A stretch of DNA of 64,000 bases from the NCBI RefSeq assembly GCF_026723825.1, contig NZ_CP113519.1, positions 4,774,001-4,838,000 on the forward strand, written 5' to 3'. This document shows, in pieces, positions 24,860 through 32,541 of the stretch; within the stretch, counting starts at the first letter, position 1; every line of letters begins with the position of its first letter. The translations under genes were made by a program, and so were the position numbers. The stretch comes from Pseudomonas sp. GOM7 (GTDB lineage Bacteria; Pseudomonadota; Gammaproteobacteria; Pseudomonadales; Pseudomonadaceae). Below the pieces are notes generated by a model. The model did no database searches. It was not told the DNA's origin and saw nothing but the letters and a program-made list of their open reading frames with translations.

Positions 24860-26901
24860 GTGCATGCCTCCCCGCGCGTACACGGCTTACCAGCCTTTTT
24901 GCCACACAAAGGTGTAAAACCGGGCAACAACTGCTTAGGCGCGGGAACCAGTAAGGCGCCTGGCCGATCTCTGTCCGCCGCGTTGGGCAGCAATGGCGCC
25001 AGTATCTTCAACCCCGAACCACTGCCCGGCGCCCCGCCCGTGTTCATCTTGATGGTCGCGCCGCTGATGGTCACGCCACTGGGGTCGAGCTTGACGAAGC
25101 TGCCGCCACCGGCTGCGGTCAGTTCCATACCAGCGTCGATGACGACCTTGCTACCAGCGTTATAGTGCAGCTCGTTGCCGGCCTCGATAAACAGGCCGCT
25201 GCCGATCTTGTTGTGCTGGGTAGTAGCGACGGTGAGATGGTCGTTGGCGCGTACTTCCACCTTGCGGTCGAGGTCGGTGGTGCGGTGTTCTTCAGCTTTC
25301 AGCTCGGTGTAGGTGTTGGCCTCGACGGTGTCGTGGCGCTCGTTGCCGACGCGGATCTTCTGGTCGTGTTCGATGTTTTCGTCCCAGTCGCGCTGGGCGT
25401 GGATATAGATCTGCTCGGCGCCCTTGCGGTCTTCGATGCGAAATTCGTTGTAACCGCCACCGCCTGGGCTGCTGAGGGTCTTGAACACGCTGCGGGTCTT
25501 GTTCGCCGGCAGGTCGTAGGGCACTACGTGCTCGGCGTGATACAGACAACCGGTGACCAGCGGCTGGTCGGGGTCGCCTTCGAGGAAGGTGACCAGCACT
25601 TCCATGCCGACGCGAGGGATGGCCACGCCGCCGTAGGCCTTGCCGGCCCAGTTGGAGGCCACGCGCAACCAGCAACTGGTCTTGTCGTTGCCCTGGCCGT
25701 CGCGATCCCAGAAGAACTGCACCTTCACCCGGCCATATTGGTCGCAATGAATCTCTTCGCCGGCAGGGCCAGTGACCACGGCAGTCTGGCTGCCCAGTAC
25801 CTTGGGTTTGGGGTGTTCCAAGCCGGGGCGGAAGGGGATGTCCCAGGGGGTGGCGGTAAAACGGTTGCGGTAGCCCTGCTGGAAGCCGTCGCCCGGCTGG
25901 GTGTTGCTGGTAACCGACTCTTCCAGCACCTGTGGTTGCTTGCCTTCGTGGATCACTTCGGTGAGTAACCAGAGGTCGTTCCACGGCTGGCGCGGATGGC
26001 CGGTCAGGGCAAGGAAGTGGCCGCAGCACAGGTAGGCGTCGCTCTTGCCTTCGGCCAATTCGTAGTCGCTGCGCAGGCGTTCCAGGCTGCGCTTGGCCAG
26101 GTGCTTGCCGCGAGTACGGTCGGTGAAGCGGCCGGGGTAGTCGTACATTTCCAGGACGGGAAAGAATTCGCTGCTGTAGCCGGCTTCCATCTGCAGCTTG
26201 GGCTGCTCGAAGTCGTAGTCGCGCCAGGTAACCTGGGTGGTGCGAGTTTCCAGGCGCACGCCGAAGGCGCGCACCACTTCGTGGCTGGCGGCCAGGCCGC
26301 TGTCCTGCTGGTAGTTGAGCGGGTCGAGCCGGGGGAAGACGGTGGCGTCGTCGCCGAACACCAGGACGTGGCCGTCTTCGCTGTGCTGGAAATGGAAGCT
26401 GATGCCTTCCTCTTCGCACAAACGCTGGATGAAATACAGGTCGTTTTCGTCGTACTGGGTGCAGTAGATGCGTTCGGGGTAGACGTAGGGGCCGAACTGC
26501 ATGCGGTAGTCGGTGCCTTCGAGCAGGCCGTGTTCTTCGAGCACGGCGGCGATGATCTGCGGCGCGGTCATGTGCTGGAAGATGCGCTGGTCGAAGCTGT
26601 GGCCGAGGTAGGCCAGGGTGGGGCGCAGGTCGATGTGGTAGCGGGTCAGGCGCTTGCCGGAGTCGCCCTGCTCGACGCCATAGATGATGCCGTGCACGCC
26701 CTTGCCGCTGGGGCCGAAGGCCAGGTAGGCGGGCTGGTTGATCAGGGCGTGGAGGTCGAGGTCGGCGCGCGGGCTGACCAGGTCGATCTCGAAGCGGTAG
26801 GGCTTGTTGAGCATTTCCCGGCCAGTGAAGGACAGCACTTGCAGGTCGCTGTCGACGGCGGGAATGGTCAGGGTGATATGCGCCTGGTTGGCATCCAGCA
26901 T
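24844..26901 (-). CDS. vgrG: Type VI secretion tip protein VgrG
   Basis: A 685-aa spike protein. The gp27-like N-terminal region (LSFTGREMLNKPYRFEIDLV, YCTQYDENDLYFIQRLCEEE) is followed by the gp5-like OB fold (EIHCDQYGRVKVQFFWDRDG, CWLRVASNWAGKAYGG, RVGMEVLVTFLEGDPDQPLV). A DUF2345/beta-helix tip (FIEAGNELHYNAGSKVVIDA) comes last. The C-terminus ends in a short Cys-rich tail with four cysteines (CGKKAGKPCTRGEACTC). The ATG at 26901 has GGAGAACACAGC upstream; the ATG at 26919 has none. No hcp, sheath or membrane-complex gene is in the window, so this is an orphan vgrG island served by a T6SS elsewhere. Confidence 0.94.
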   Translation of the reverse strand: MLDANQAHITLTIPAVDSDLQVLSFTGREMLNKPYRFEIDLVSPRADLDLHALINQPAYLAFGPSGKGVHGIIYGVEQGDSGKRLTRYHIDLRPTLAYLGHSFDQRIFQHMTAPQIIAAVLEEHGLLEGTDYRMQFGPYVYPERIYCTQYDENDLYFIQRLCEEEGISFHFQHSEDGHVLVFGDDATVFPRLDPLNYQQDSGLAASHEVVRAFGVRLETRTTQVTWRDYDFEQPKLQMEAGYSSEFFPVLEMYDYPGRFTDRTRGKHLAKRSLERLRSDYELAEGKSDAYLCCGHFLALTGHPRQPWNDLWLLTEVIHEGKQPQVLEESVTSNTQPGDGFQQGYRNRFTATPWDIPFRPGLEHPKPKVLGSQTAVVTGPAGEEIHCDQYGRVKVQFFWDRDGQGNDKTSCWLRVASNWAGKAYGGVAIPRVGMEVLVTFLEGDPDQPLVTGCLYHAEHVVPYDLPANKTRSVFKTLSSPGGGGYNEFRIEDRKGAEQIYIHAQRDWDENIEHDQKIRVGNERHDTVEANTYTELKAEEHRTTDLDRKVEVRANDHLTVATTQHNKIGSGLFIEAGNELHYNAGSKVVIDAGMELTAAGGGSFVKLDPSGVTISGATIKMNTGGAPGSGSGLKILAPLLPNAADRDRPGALLVPAPKQLLPGFTPLCGKKAGKPCTRGEACTCQQA

Positions 26902-27122
26902 GCTGTGTTCTCCATCCATGAGTCGGGCAAGATCGGAGAGTGCCGGACACTGGATGAAGGTTCAATGCTGGCGGGGCGATAGCATGACCTCGTTCACGTA
27001 AAAGGTGCCGTGCCGCGATAGCCGGCGTCAGCAGCGTTCAGGCGGGCATGGTCTGCGAACTTGCCGCTGGGGGCGGTGCTCTTTAGACTGGCGCCCTCCC
27101 CCGATTCGTTAGCCACGCTCCC

Positions 27123-28262
27123 ATGCCCACTGCCTTTCCCGAAGATTCCGTCGGCCTGGTCAGCCCCCAGGTATTCAAGTTCACCGAGCCGCTGGCACTG
27201 GCCTGCGGGCGCAGCCTGGCCGAGTACGAACTGGTCGTCGAGACTTATGGCGAGCTCAACGCCAAGCGCTCCAATGCCGTGCTGATCTGCCACGCCCTGT
27301 CTGGCCATCACCACGCCGCCGGCTACCACAGCCCGGATGATCGCAAACCCGGCTGGTGGGATAGCTGCATCGGCCCCGGCAAGCCCATCGACACCAACAA
27401 ATTCTTCGTCGTCAGCCTCAACAACCTGGGTGGCTGCAATGGTTCCACCGGCCCCGGCAGTGCTAACCCGGCTACCGGCAAGCCGTATGGAGCGGATTTC
27501 CCGGTGATGACGGTGGAGGACTGGGTGCACAGCCAGGCGCGCCTGGCCGATCAGCTCGGCATCGCCCAGTGGGCCGCAGTAATCGGCGGCAGCCTCGGCG
27601 GTATGCAGGCCCTGCAATGGACCATCAGCTACCCGGAGCGCGTGCGTCACTGCCTGGCCATCGCCTCGGCACCCAAGCTGTCGGCGCAGAACATCGCCTT
27701 CAACGAGGTGGCGCGCCAGGCCATCCTCACCGATCCGGAATTCCACGGCGGGCACTTCATCGAGCAGGGCGTGATCCCCAAGCGCGGCCTGATGCTGGCG
27801 CGCATGGTCGGGCACATTACCTACCTGTCCGATGACGCCATGGGCGAGAAATTCGGCCGTGGCCTGAAGAGCGAGAAGCTCAACTACGACTTCCACAGCG
27901 TCGAGTTCCAGGTGGAAAGCTACCTGCGCTACCAGGGCGAGGAGTTCTCCGGGCGCTTCGACGCCAACACCTACCTGCTGATGACCAAGGCGCTGGACTA
28001 CTTCGACCCGGCCGCTACCCACGACGGTGACCTGGCCAAGACCCTGGCCGTGGCCAAGGCGGATTTCTGCCTGATGTCCTTTACCACCGACTGGCGCTTC
28101 TCCCCCGCCCGCTCGCGGGAGATCGTCGATGCGCTGACGGCGGCGAAGAAGAACGTCTGCTACCTGGAGATCGACGCGCCGCAAGGCCACGATGCCTTCC
28201 TCATGCCGATCCCGCGCTACCTGCAGGCCTTCGGCAGCTATATGAAACGGATCGAGGTATGA
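27123..28262 (+). CDS. metX: Homoserine O-acyltransferase MetX
   Basis: A 379-aa alpha/beta-hydrolase-fold enzyme that activates the homoserine hydroxyl in methionine synthesis. The nucleophile elbow is IGGSLGGMQALQW (nucleophile Ser in GGSLGG), and the catalytic His is in APQGHDAFLMP. HALSGHHHAAGYH and NLGGCNGSTGPGS are family motifs. Many Pseudomonas MetX proteins have been shown to use succinyl-CoA despite the acetyltransferase name, so the acyl donor is left open. It overlaps metW by 4 bp, the usual metXW pair. Confidence 0.96.
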   Translation: MPTAFPEDSVGLVSPQVFKFTEPLALACGRSLAEYELVVETYGELNAKRSNAVLICHALSGHHHAAGYHSPDDRKPGWWDSCIGPGKPIDTNKFFVVSLNNLGGCNGSTGPGSANPATGKPYGADFPVMTVEDWVHSQARLADQLGIAQWAAVIGGSLGGMQALQWTISYPERVRHCLAIASAPKLSAQNIAFNEVARQAILTDPEFHGGHFIEQGVIPKRGLMLARMVGHITYLSDDAMGEKFGRGLKSEKLNYDFHSVEFQVESYLRYQGEEFSGRFDANTYLLMTKALDYFDPAATHDGDLAKTLAVAKADFCLMSFTTDWRFSPARSREIVDALTAAKKNVCYLEIDAPQGHDAFLMPIPRYLQAFGSYMKRIEV

Positions 28263-28885
28263 GCATGCGAGCGGATCTGGACATCATTCAGGAGTGGATC
28301 GCCCCGGGCAGCCGTGTGCTCGACCTGGGTTGTGGCGACGGCGAGCTGCTGGCCTGGCTACGCGACAATAAACAGGTCTCCGGCTACGGCCTGGAGATCG
28401 ACCCGGACAAGATCGCTCTGTGCATCGAGCGCGGCGTCAACGTCATCGAGCAGAACCTCGACCTGGGCCTGGGCAACTTCGCCAGTGACAGCTTCGACGT
28501 GGTGGTCATGACCCAGTCGCTGCAGGCGCTGCACTACCCGGACAAGGTGCTGGCCGAGATGCTGCGCGTCGGCAAGACCTGCATCATCACCTTCCCCAAC
28601 TTCGGCCACTGGCGCTGCCGCTGGTACCTGACGACAAAAGGTCGCATGCCGGTGTCGGACTTTTTGCCCTACACCTGGTACAACACGCCGAACATCCATT
28701 TCTGCACCTTCGAGGACTTCGAGCGCCTGTGCCATGCTCAAGGTGCCCGCGTGGAAGAACGCCTGGCGGTGGATCGCGACCACCGCCACGGCATTGCCAG
28801 CCGCATCTGGCCCAACCTGCTGGGCGAGATCGGCATCTACCGCATCAGTGCGGCAGGCCTGGCCGGCCACCCCGTCGCGGTCTGA
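28259..28885 (+). CDS. metW: MetW methyltransferase-like protein (methionine biosynthesis)
   Basis: A 208-aa protein with a SAM-dependent methyltransferase fold (VLDLGCGDGELLAWL; NLDLGLGNFASDSFDVVVMT; FPNFGHWRCRW). MetW is found with MetX in many proteobacteria and is needed for full acyltransferase activity in some; its own reaction is unclear. The ATG at 28259 overlaps the metX stop. Confidence 0.94.
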   Translation: MSMRADLDIIQEWIAPGSRVLDLGCGDGELLAWLRDNKQVSGYGLEIDPDKIALCIERGVNVIEQNLDLGLGNFASDSFDVVVMTQSLQALHYPDKVLAEMLRVGKTCIITFPNFGHWRCRWYLTTKGRMPVSDFLPYTWYNTPNIHFCTFEDFERLCHAQGARVEERLAVDRDHRHGIASRIWPNLLGEIGIYRISAAGLAGHPVAV

Positions 28886-28901
28886 CAACGAGGAGCCCAT
28901 C

Positions 28902-29318
28902 ATGCGTCGCATCATTCCCTTCCTCATCGCCCTGTGCCTGGCCCTGCCGGCCGCCGCCGAGCGCAAGCAAAGCTTCGGCGATCTGGACATGCACTACAGC
29001 GTGTTCAACTCCAGCTTCCTGCAGCCAGAGATCGCCAGCGCCGCCGGCCTGGTGCGCAGCAAGACCCAGGGCGTGGTCAACGTGGCCGTGCTCAAGGCCG
29101 GCAAACCCAGCACTGCCGTGGTCGCCGGTGAGATGAAGGATCTGCTGGGCAAGAGCACCGCCTTGAGCTTCCGCCAGGTCACCGAGGGTGACGCTATCTA
29201 TTACCTGGCGCAGTTTCCATTCAAGACCCGCGAAGTGCTGAGCTTCACCCTGAACGTACGCCAGGGTGACGAGTCACACCGCATCACCTTCAATCAAGAG
29301 ATGTTCCCGGACGAATGA
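28902..29318 (+). CDS. DUF4426 family secreted protein
   Basis: A 138-aa protein with a Sec signal peptide (RRIIPFLIALCLALPAAA) and the DUF4426 body (FGDLDMHYSVFNSSFLQPEI ... VREVLSFTLNV-like ending). It is the ORF that normally lies between metW and rdgB in Pseudomonas (PA0388 in P. aeruginosa). It is predicted periplasmic with unknown function. GAGGAGCCCATC precedes the ATG. The stop overlaps the rdgB start. Confidence 0.88.
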   Translation: MRRIIPFLIALCLALPAAAERKQSFGDLDMHYSVFNSSFLQPEIASAAGLVRSKTQGVVNVAVLKAGKPSTAVVAGEMKDLLGKSTALSFRQVTEGDAIYYLAQFPFKTREVLSFTLNVRQGDESHRITFNQEMFPDE

Positions 29319-29908
29319 TGCCCTTCACCGAACTGGTACTGGCCAGCCACAACGCCGGCAAACTCAAGGAACTGCAGGCCATGCTCGGCGATGCCGTGCG
29401 CGTGCGCTCGATCGGCGAGTTCAGCCAGGTCGAACCGGAAGAAACCGGCCTGTCCTTCGTCGAGAACGCCATCCTCAAGGCGCGCAACGCCGCGCGTATC
29501 TCCGGCCTGCCAGCGCTGGCCGACGACTCCGGCCTGGCGGTGGACGCCCTCGGCGGTGCGCCGGGCATCTACTCGGCGCGATATGCCGATGGCCAGGGCG
29601 ACGCGGCGAACAACGCCAAGCTGCTCGCCGCACTGAAAGACGTAGCGGATGCCGAGCGCGGTGCCCAGTTCGTCTGCGCCCTGGCCCTGGTGCGGCATGC
29701 CGACGACCCGCTGCCGATCCTCTGCGAAGGCCTGTGGCACGGCAGCATCCTGCACGAGGCGCGTGGCGAGCACGGTTTCGGCTACGACCCACTGTTCTGG
29801 GTGCCGGAAACCGGCTGCTCCAGCGCCGAACTGCCCGCCGAGCAGAAGAACCGCCTCAGCCACCGCGCCCGCGCCATGGCCCTGCTCAAGCAGCGCTTGG
29901 GGCTATGA
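29315..29908 (+). CDS. rdgB: Non-canonical purine NTP pyrophosphatase RdgB (XTP/dITP)
   Basis: House-cleaning enzyme that hydrolyses dITP, ITP and XTP and keeps inosine/xanthine out of DNA and RNA. It is 197 aa. Family motifs: LVLASHNAGKLKELQAML, EETGLSFVENAILKARNAA, DDSGLAVDALGGAPGIYSAR and the GYDPLFWVPE segment. The start is ATG 29315 or 29318, inside the upstream stop; its stop overlaps the hemW ATG. Confidence 0.95.
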   Translation: MMPFTELVLASHNAGKLKELQAMLGDAVRVRSIGEFSQVEPEETGLSFVENAILKARNAARISGLPALADDSGLAVDALGGAPGIYSARYADGQGDAANNAKLLAALKDVADAERGAQFVCALALVRHADDPLPILCEGLWHGSILHEARGEHGFGYDPLFWVPETGCSSAELPAEQKNRLSHRARAMALLKQRLGL

Positions 29909-31107
29909 AAGCTGCAAGCGACAAGCCTCAAGTTTCAAGTGAAAGCGGCTTGCAGCTTGCGGCTTGCGGCTTCGAGCTGCCGCCTCTGGCGGCCTACATC
30001 CATATCCCCTGGTGCGTGCGCAAGTGTCCCTATTGCGACTTCAACTCCCATGCCGCAGGGCCGACGCTGCCGGAAGAGGAATACGTCGACGCGCTGCTGG
30101 CCGATCTCGATAGCGACCTGCAGCACGTCCACGGCCGGCCGCTGAGTTCGATTTTCTTCGGCGGCGGCACGCCAAGCCTGTTCTCCGACCGTGCGCTGGG
30201 GCGCCTGTTGGAGAGCATCGAGCGGCGCATCGCCTTCGTGGCGGATATCGAGATCACCCTGGAAGCCAACCCCGGCACCTTCGAGCAGGCCAAGTTCAAG
30301 GGCTATCGCAGTCTGGGCATTAATCGCCTGTCCATCGGCGTGCAGAGTTTCCAGCAGACCAAGCTCAAGGCGCTGGGGCGCATCCACGACGGTGAAGAAG
30401 CCATTCGCGCTGCCGACATGGCCCGCGCCGCCGGCTTCGACAACTTCAACCTCGACCTGATGCACGGCCTGCCCGAGCAGAGCCTCGAGGACGCCCTGTT
30501 CGACCTGCGCACCGCCATCGCCCAGGCGCCCACGCACCTGTCCTGGTACCAGTTGACCATGGAGCCGAACACGGTGTTCTGGAGCCAGCCACCCACGCTT
30601 CCCGAAGACGATCTGCTGTGGGACATCCAGGAAGCCGGCCAGGCCCTGCTGGCCGCCGAAGGCTACGCGCAGTACGAAGTGTCGGCCTATGCCCGCCCCG
30701 GCAAGCAGGCCCGTCACAATCTCAATTACTGGACCTTCGGCGACTTTCTCGGCATCGGCGCCGGTGCCCACGCCAAGCTGAGTGCAGCGGACGGACGCAT
30801 CCAGCGCACCTGGAAGACGCGCCTGCCCAAGGACTACCTCGACCCGGCCAAGGCCTTCCAGGCTGGCGAGCGCCTGCTCGAGGCCGACGAGCTGCCCTTC
30901 GAGTTCCTGATGAACGTGCTGCGCCTGAGCGATGGCGTGCCGATCGAGCTGTTCACCCAGCGCACCGGCCTGCCGCTCGCCCAGCTCGAGATGGCACGCC
31001 GCGAGGCCGAACGCCTGGGGCTGCTGCAAGCCGACAGCGCGCGGCTGGTGGCGACGGACAAGGGGCAGTTGTTTCTAAACGACCTGCTGCAGTTGTTCCT
31101 GGCCTAG
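29905..31107 (+). CDS. hemW: HemW, radical SAM heme chaperone (formerly HemN-like)
   Basis: A 400-aa radical SAM protein with the cluster motif CVRKCPYCDF (CX3CX2C), followed by FFGGGTPSLFSD, EITLEANPGTFEQAKF and the C-terminal HemN-C region (RTGLPLAQLEMARREAERLG). HemW proteins bind heme and pass it to respiratory enzymes; they lack the extra CX2CX residues needed for coproporphyrinogen oxidation. The first ~30 residues (MKAASDKPQVSSESGLQLAA) are encoded by a repeat-like stretch with a 9-bp inverted repeat and are not part of the conserved domain. A TTG within it is an alternative start. The ATG at 29905 overlaps the rdgB stop. Confidence 0.93.
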   Translation: MKAASDKPQVSSESGLQLAACGFELPPLAAYIHIPWCVRKCPYCDFNSHAAGPTLPEEEYVDALLADLDSDLQHVHGRPLSSIFFGGGTPSLFSDRALGRLLESIERRIAFVADIEITLEANPGTFEQAKFKGYRSLGINRLSIGVQSFQQTKLKALGRIHDGEEAIRAADMARAAGFDNFNLDLMHGLPEQSLEDALFDLRTAIAQAPTHLSWYQLTMEPNTVFWSQPPTLPEDDLLWDIQEAGQALLAAEGYAQYEVSAYARPGKQARHNLNYWTFGDFLGIGAGAHAKLSAADGRIQRTWKTRLPKDYLDPAKAFQAGERLLEADELPFEFLMNVLRLSDGVPIELFTQRTGLPLAQLEMARREAERLGLLQADSARLVATDKGQLFLNDLLQLFLA

Positions 31108-31191
31108 TTCACCCACGGAGAGAAAGGAATCCGGTAGGCTACCGCGCTCGATTCGCACGGTCATCGCTCATACCGCACTCAAGGAGCCCGC

Positions 31192-31515
31192 ATGGATCTG
31201 CTACTGGATCTGATCGTCACGCTTTCGCGCTGGAGCCGCAGCCACCTCGGCGACATCTCTCTGGCCATCATGGCCACCCTGCTGGTGCTGTTCGGCCCGG
31301 CCATCAACGCCTGGGTGCAACGCACCATCGGCAACCTCAACTTCGTGTTGCGCACCCTGCTGTTCGTGGTGTTCTGCGCGGTGGGCTATGGCCTGGCCAT
31401 GATCTTTCTCACACCCTGGCTGGCCAAGGGCCTGGCGCAATTCAACAACTACACCCTGGCGCCGGTGCTGATCCTGATCTTCGCAGTGATCGGCATTCTG
31501 GCCGACCGCAACTAG
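31192..31515 (+). CDS. DUF3392 family small membrane protein
   Basis: A 107-aa inner-membrane protein with three predicted helices (LAIMATLLVLFGPAINAWV, LRTLLFVVFCAVGYGLAMIF, VLILIFAVIGILAD). It follows hemW by 85 bp on the same strand, as in other Pseudomonas. The function is unknown. AAGGAGCCCGC lies just before the ATG. Confidence 0.88.
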   Translation: MDLLLDLIVTLSRWSRSHLGDISLAIMATLLVLFGPAINAWVQRTIGNLNFVLRTLLFVVFCAVGYGLAMIFLTPWLAKGLAQFNNYTLAPVLILIFAVIGILADRN

Positions 31516-31526
31516 CCTGCCATGGG

Positions 31527-32075
31527 TCAGGTCTGCAACCAGTCCAGCACGCGAGCAGCAAGTTGTTCCGGCGTCTCGTGAGTCGAGTCCAGGCGCAACA
31601 GCGGGCAGCTCAAGCGCTGGGCGATCCAGGCCTCATGCATGCGCAGGCTGCGGGTCTGCAGATCGCCCTGTTCGTAGCCCGCCGCCCAATGGAGAAAGGC
31701 CAGGCTCTGTTCATGCATATCGCCCCCTGGCTGAATGCGCTCGCCGTAGCGCTGTACCTCGCGCTGCTGCAGGCGCTGCATGCGTTCGGCATCATCCAGG
31801 CGCAGGAACAGTGCATGGCTGAACGAAGGGATCAAGGCCTCGCCCCAACTGCACAGCGAACCACTGAGCACCCAGGAGCAAGCCTGCGCAGCCTGCTCAC
31901 GGATCAAGGCAACACGCTCTTCGGGCGGACGCTTGTGCAGATAAGGCGGCTCGCTGGGCTGCCAGTAGAAAGCGTCGGTGTCCAGGTGCAGCCAGCCGCA
32001 GTGCTCGGCCAGCGTGCGCGCCAGGGTGGTGGTACCAGCGCCGGATGCGCCGAAGATATGTAACCTGACCGCCAT
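31527..32075 (-). CDS. P-loop nucleotide kinase-like protein (adenylate kinase-like AAA)
   Basis: A 182-aa protein with a modified Walker A motif near the N-terminus (LHIFGASGAGTTTLARTL; GASGAGTTT, where Thr replaces the usual Lys). HLDTDAFYWQPSEPPY and SWVLSGSLCSWGEALIPSF follow, as in small kinase/shikimate-kinase-like proteins. The GxxGxGTTT loop is typical of this family (compare GSSGSGTTT), so the missing Lys does not by itself mean inactivity. The substrate is unknown. The ATG at 32075 is chosen because the conserved domain starts there; the frame runs open to 32234 across the divergent GNAT gene. Confidence 0.8.
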   Translation of the reverse strand: MAVRLHIFGASGAGTTTLARTLAEHCGWLHLDTDAFYWQPSEPPYLHKRPPEERVALIREQAAQACSWVLSGSLCSWGEALIPSFSHALFLRLDDAERMQRLQQREVQRYGERIQPGGDMHEQSLAFLHWAAGYEQGDLQTRSLRMHEAWIAQRLSCPLLRLDSTHETPEQLAARVLDWLQT

Positions 32076-32105
32076 GGACTTCCCTCCCCCGAACTGGACT
32101 TCATC

Positions 32106-32534
32106 ATGATTCGCACTTTCCAGCCAAACGACAGTGACGCCGTTCTCGACCTCTGGCTGGCTGCCTCGATCCAGGCCCACGACTTCGTTCCGCCAGCCTT
32201 CTGGCGGGAGCAGTTGCCGGCCATGCGCGAGCACTACCTGCCCAATGCCGAAACCCTGGTACTGGATGTCGAGGGGCAGATTCTCGGCTTTCTCTCATTG
32301 CACGAGCAACGCCTGGCAGCGCTGTTCATCAGCCCCGCCGCGCAGGGGCGCGGCCTGGGTCGAGCCCTGCTCGACGCCGCCAAGCAATGCCGCACAACCC
32401 TGGAGCTCGACGTCTACCGGGCCAATGCCCGAGCCGTGAATTTCTACCAGGCAGGCGGCTTCCGAGTGCTCGATGAAGGGCCTGACCCGCACACCGGCCA
32501 GGCGCAACTGACGATGCGCTGGCCAGGCCCATGA
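32106..32534 (+). CDS. GNAT family N-acetyltransferase
   Basis: A 142-aa acetyltransferase with the acetyl-CoA pyrophosphate loop AAQGRGLGRALLD and the late motif YRANARAVNFYQAGGF. The N-terminal region RTFQPNDSDAVLDLWLAAS resembles the YjaB type. The substrate is unknown. It is divergent from the P-loop kinase gene, with only 30 bp between the two start codons, so their promoters must overlap. Confidence 0.85.
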   Translation: MIRTFQPNDSDAVLDLWLAASIQAHDFVPPAFWREQLPAMREHYLPNAETLVLDVEGQILGFLSLHEQRLAALFISPAAQGRGLGRALLDAAKQCRTTLELDVYRANARAVNFYQAGGFRVLDEGPDPHTGQAQLTMRWPGP

Positions 32535-32541
32535 TGCCGAC

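Noticed and set aside
25292..26965. 557-aa second frame inside vgrG
   Set aside because: Arg/Pro-rich out-of-frame reading; the VgrG frame carries all conserved motifs.
29266..29904. N-terminal extension of the hemW frame
   Set aside because: It overlaps all of rdgB in another frame and reads as Arg-rich nonsense.
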